Below are positions 4,586 to 6,837 of a stretch of 6,837 nucleotides of DNA, piece after piece. The DNA is taken from contig JAFQWR010000172.1 in assembly GCA_017407365.1 (NCBI GenBank), positions 1 through 6,837 on the forward strand. Direction: 5' to 3'. The number at the start of each line of letters is the position of its first letter. Position 1 is the first letter of the stretch. Source of the DNA: Clostridia bacterium (GTDB lineage: Bacteria; Bacillota; Clostridia; Christensenellales; HGM11417). The notes below the pieces were generated by a model, which saw nothing but the letters and a program-made list of their open reading frames with translations, was not told the origin of the DNA and did no database searches. The position numbers and the translations under genes were made by a program.

Positions 4586-6837
4586 TTATACGCTCCAAGC
4601 ACCCCAACGGTATTCAGCACCGTTTTCGGTTTTAACGAGGACACGAGCATCACCGTTGCTGTTGGTGGTAATGGTTACCGATACAACAACGAGGTTTACG
4701 TTAGACTGCAGGAGCAGAACAGGTGCATTGTAGCTTGCCTCTGCAAGACCTGCCATCTGACCGTCTTCGTTAGAGCCTGCGCCATACAGCGAGCCATCGG
4801 TGGTTAAGAAGTAAGCGTAACCGTTGCCTGCATATACAGCTGCGATATTGGAAAGTGCGTTAACCTTGGTGATGTTAGCAGCCATGATGGTTGCTTCAGA
4901 GGAAGCGATACCAAGCTGACCCTTGCTGTTGTCACCGAATACGTATACGTTACCGTCGGTAGAGAGGATGTATACGCTGTAGCCCTTAGCTACGATAGAA
5001 GCTACGGTGAAGTCTACCGTGCAGATTTCGGTGTAACCGTAAACATCGCTGGTGTTTTCAACCATACCGAACTTCGCGAAGTCAGCATCAGAACCGTGGA
5101 GGTAAAGCTTCTTGTCGCCATTGTGGTTGTACGCGATGTAGTAATCCTGACCGTCTACCTGAATTTCAACGTCGAACGTGCTGCCGAGAGCAGGAACGAT
5201 GATGCTGGAAGCGTATTCAGACCAGGTATTTCTCCATTCCATACCGAACCAGAAGGTGGTTTCGTTGGAGCCGCTGATGATCTGCGTTACATGGATCTGC
5301 AGAGCGGGAGTCTTAGCAAATACATTGTCGCCGTAGTCAACAGGAGCACCGTTGATGTGTACCAGAACAACGTTTTCGTTGGTGATACCGTTGCCAAGCT
5401 CGATATTGCTATCGTTGATGGAAATCTCGGTGAAGGTGTTGCTGCTATCTGCCAGAGCGCCGTCTTCAATACCCTTAACGTCGTAGGTTACGCCGTTTAC
5501 GGTGATCGTTTCAAGAACGATAACAGGCTCGGAGATGTTCTTGCCGCCGGTTAAGTAGAATGCATCTTCAGCTGCATTGTAGGTGTACTCAACCTTGCCA
5601 TCCATATATACGCCAAGCTCAAACTCAGCATAGTATACGGTGTCGCCTGCGGTGGTGTAAACACCACTCAGCACAGGAGCGTTGTCGTTTTCGTCAACCC
5701 AGCCTACGAAGCTCATGCCGTTTACGGGATTTGCATCTGCAACGGTGATATCGTATGCTGCATCGTAGGTTACTTCAAACTCAGCAAATGCATCTGCGTC
5801 ACCCTTAACGGTGTAGAACAGGATGCTGTAGGTGTTAGCCTTCCACATAGCGGTGAGTGCTACGTTGCCGGTGGAGCCCTTAACAATTACGGTAACGATC
5901 TCGTTGTTGTCGTTCTTCCAGCCGTCGAAGGTGTAACCCGTCTTGGTGGTTGCTACTAAGGTGATGTCATCAGATTCGATGGTGTAGTCGATGGAAGCAA
6001 CTGCGTCGCCGCCTACTGCATCAAAGGTGATGGTGTAAGTTACGATATCCCACTTAGCGGTGAGTGCTACGTCGCCGTAAGAGCCTGCAGCAATCTCGGT
6101 TACCTTGTTGCCATCTGCATCGAACCAGCCTGCGAAGGTGTAACCCGTCTTGGTGGATTCTTCGATTACGATAGCTGCGGATTCAATCGTGTAGGTGAAG
6201 TCTGCAACCTCAGAGCCGCCTACTTCATCCAGCGTTACATTGTAGGTTACGATATCCCACTTAGCGGTGAGTGCTACGTCGCCGTAGGAGCCAAGTGCGA
6301 TTTCTGCAACTGCTTCGCCCTCTGCATTGTACCAGCCTGCGAAGGTGTAACCCGTCTTGGTGGTGGTGGGAAGTGCGAACGTTGCGGTTTCGATCGTGTA
6401 GGTCATATCAGCAACTGCTACGCCATCTGCCTCATCAAAGGTTACGGTGTAGGTGATGATATCCCACTTAGCGGTAAGAGCTACGTCGCCGTAGGAGCCG
6501 GCTGCGATCTCGGTTACCTCGTTGCCATCGGCATCGAACCAGCCTGCGAAGGTGTAGCCCGTCTTAGCGGATTCTGCGATTGCGATGGTTTCGGATTCGA
6601 TCGTGTAGGTGAAGTCTGCAACCTCAGAGCCGCCTACTTCATCAAGCGTTACATTATAAGTAATGATATCCCAAGCAGCGGTAAGAGCTACGTCGCCATA
6701 GGAGCCGGCAACGATAACCGTTACGATTTCGTTGTTGTCGTTCTTCCAGCCTGCAAAGGTATAACCCGTCTTGGTGGTATCTGCTAAGGTGATGTCAGCA
6801 GATTCGATGGTGTAGTCGATGGAAGCAACTGCTGCGC
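4586..6837 (-). CDS. Large repeat-containing, probably secreted surface protein, C-terminal 749 residues (InlB B-repeats plus RCC1-like repeats; start outside window)
   Basis: The reading frame is open to the right window edge, so the N-terminus and any signal peptide are not visible. In residues counted from the edge, about 1-400 are tandem modules of the InlB B-repeat/Listeria-Bacteroides (Flg_new-like) type, with the core TKTGYTFAGW, then GSYGDVALTAKWD, VTY and YTIES. Residues about 440-470 (VNGVTYDVKGIEDGALA) resemble the edge of a BspA-type leucine-rich repeat, weakly. Residues about 495-605 match nothing I recognise. Residues about 611-749 hold RCC1-like repeats: ILSTDGNVYVFGDNSKGQLG, then FLTTDGSLYGAGSNEDGQM, then a third cut short at EYRWGAWSV. 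There is no LPXTG motif, hydrophobic tail or positive tail at the C-terminus, so anchoring, if any, would be N-terminal or non-covalent. The composition is acidic with almost no cysteine, as is common in extracellular repeat proteins. Adhesion or surface binding is an inference from domain type only. It is followed by a terminator and probably transcribed apart from dgt. Confidence 0.88.
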   Translation of the reverse strand, partial: AAVASIDYTIESADITLADTTKTGYTFAGWKNDNNEIVTVIVAGSYGDVALTAAWDIITYNVTLDEVGGSEVADFTYTIESETIAIAESAKTGYTFAGWFDADGNEVTEIAAGSYGDVALTAKWDIITYTVTFDEADGVAVADMTYTIETATFALPTTTKTGYTFAGWYNAEGEAVAEIALGSYGDVALTAKWDIVTYNVTLDEVGGSEVADFTYTIESAAIVIEESTKTGYTFAGWFDADGNKVTEIAAGSYGDVALTAKWDIVTYTITFDAVGGDAVASIDYTIESDDITLVATTKTGYTFDGWKNDNNEIVTVIVKGSTGNVALTAMWKANTYSILFYTVKGDADAFAEFEVTYDAAYDITVADANPVNGMSFVGWVDENDNAPVLSGVYTTAGDTVYYAEFELGVYMDGKVEYTYNAAEDAFYLTGGKNISEPVIVLETITVNGVTYDVKGIEDGALADSSNTFTEISINDSNIELGNGITNENVVLVHINGAPVDYGDNVFAKTPALQIHVTQIISGSNETTFWFGMEWRNTWSEYASSIIVPALGSTFDVEIQVDGQDYYIAYNHNGDKKLYLHGSDADFAKFGMVENTSDVYGYTEICTVDFTVASIVAKGYSVYILSTDGNVYVFGDNSKGQLGIASSEATIMAANITKVNALSNIAAVYAGNGYAYFLTTDGSLYGAGSNEDGQMAGLAEASYNAPVLLLQSNVNLVVVSVTITTNSNGDARVLVKTENGAEYRWGAWSV
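4589..5005 (-). other. RCC1-like repeat region at the C-terminus of the repeat protein
   Basis: Two clear RCC1-type motifs (about residues 611-647 and 663-697 of the visible protein) have the pattern of small residues, then DG-x-VY-x-x-G-x-N-x-x-GQ. A third (716-749) shows VLVKTENGAEYRWG and then ends after four more residues. RCC1 repeats normally form a seven-bladed propeller, so two and a half repeats are too few for a closed domain. The assignment rests on motif shape only. Confidence 0.7.
5618..6837 (-). repeat. Tandem array of 207-bp units (five regular, one degenerate) encoding InlB B-repeat/Flg_new-like modules
   Basis: The codons for the core GYTF-x-GW recur at 6766-6746, 6559-6539, 6352-6332, 6145-6125 and 5938-5918, each exactly 207 bp (69 residues) apart with no indel. 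A sixth, diverged copy (GMSFVGW, 5719-5699) follows at 219 bp. Each unit encodes about 69 residues ending in a GSYGDVALTAKWD-like strand. Units differ mainly after the GW: KNDNNEIVTVIV in the first and fifth, FDADGN in the second and fourth, YNAEGEAVAEIA in the third. The array continues past the window edge. At the protein level these are known beta-grasp-like modules of bacterial surface proteins. Confidence 0.93.

Noticed and set aside
5096..5554. A 152-codon open frame on the plus strand opposite the repeat protein
   Set aside because: It is antisense to a continuous coding frame with recognisable modules, has no convincing ribosome binding site and shows no recognisable family.
4586..6406. 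ATG at 6406 as the true start of the repeat protein
   Set aside because: The frame stays open upstream to the window edge and encodes two more repeat modules of the same type. The ATG lies inside a repeat (in the DMTYTIET segment), so it is an internal methionine.
5918..6837. CRISPR array
   Set aside because: The repeats are 207 bp long, continuous and in frame with a protein. There are no short repeats with unique spacers.

Overview
The window looks like chromosomal DNA from an anaerobic Bacillota, most likely a class Clostridia member of the gut type. The basis is the gene order dgt-dnaG-rpoD-trmK, which I recall as typical of Clostridia, the strong AAGGAGGT-type ribosome binding sites, and the domain make-up of a large Clostridia-style surface protein. 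All five genes lie on the minus strand, so transcription runs from the right edge to the left edge.

Right part (about 4586-6837): the C-terminal 749 codons of a large, presumably secreted protein whose start lies beyond the window. It opens with a tandem array of InlB B-repeat/Listeria-Bacteroides (Flg_new-like) modules. Five units are spaced exactly 207 bp (69 residues) apart and a sixth is degenerate. A weak BspA-like stretch, an unrecognised segment and a short run of RCC1-like repeats follow, and the protein then stops. No sortase motif or transmembrane anchor is visible at its C-terminus. A rho-independent terminator sits just after the stop, and a second hairpin of related sequence follows it.

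Left part (1-4333): a compact housekeeping operon. It encodes an HD-domain dGTP triphosphohydrolase (dgt), DNA primase (dnaG), the primary sigma factor (rpoD) and the first 137 codons of the tRNA adenine-22 N1-methyltransferase trmK, cut by the left edge. Gaps are 35 bp (dgt-dnaG) and 37 bp (dnaG-rpoD), and rpoD and trmK overlap by 4 bp (ATGA). No terminator is seen between these genes. The operon links nucleotide-pool control, replication priming, housekeeping transcription and tRNA modification.

The housekeeping genes appear intact and ordinary. The part worth a second look is the repeat protein: its 207-bp units show a higher-order arrangement and long identical DNA blocks, and its C-terminal RCC1-like run ends in the middle of a repeat. 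I saw no CRISPR array, tRNA, rRNA, insertion sequence or phage gene.
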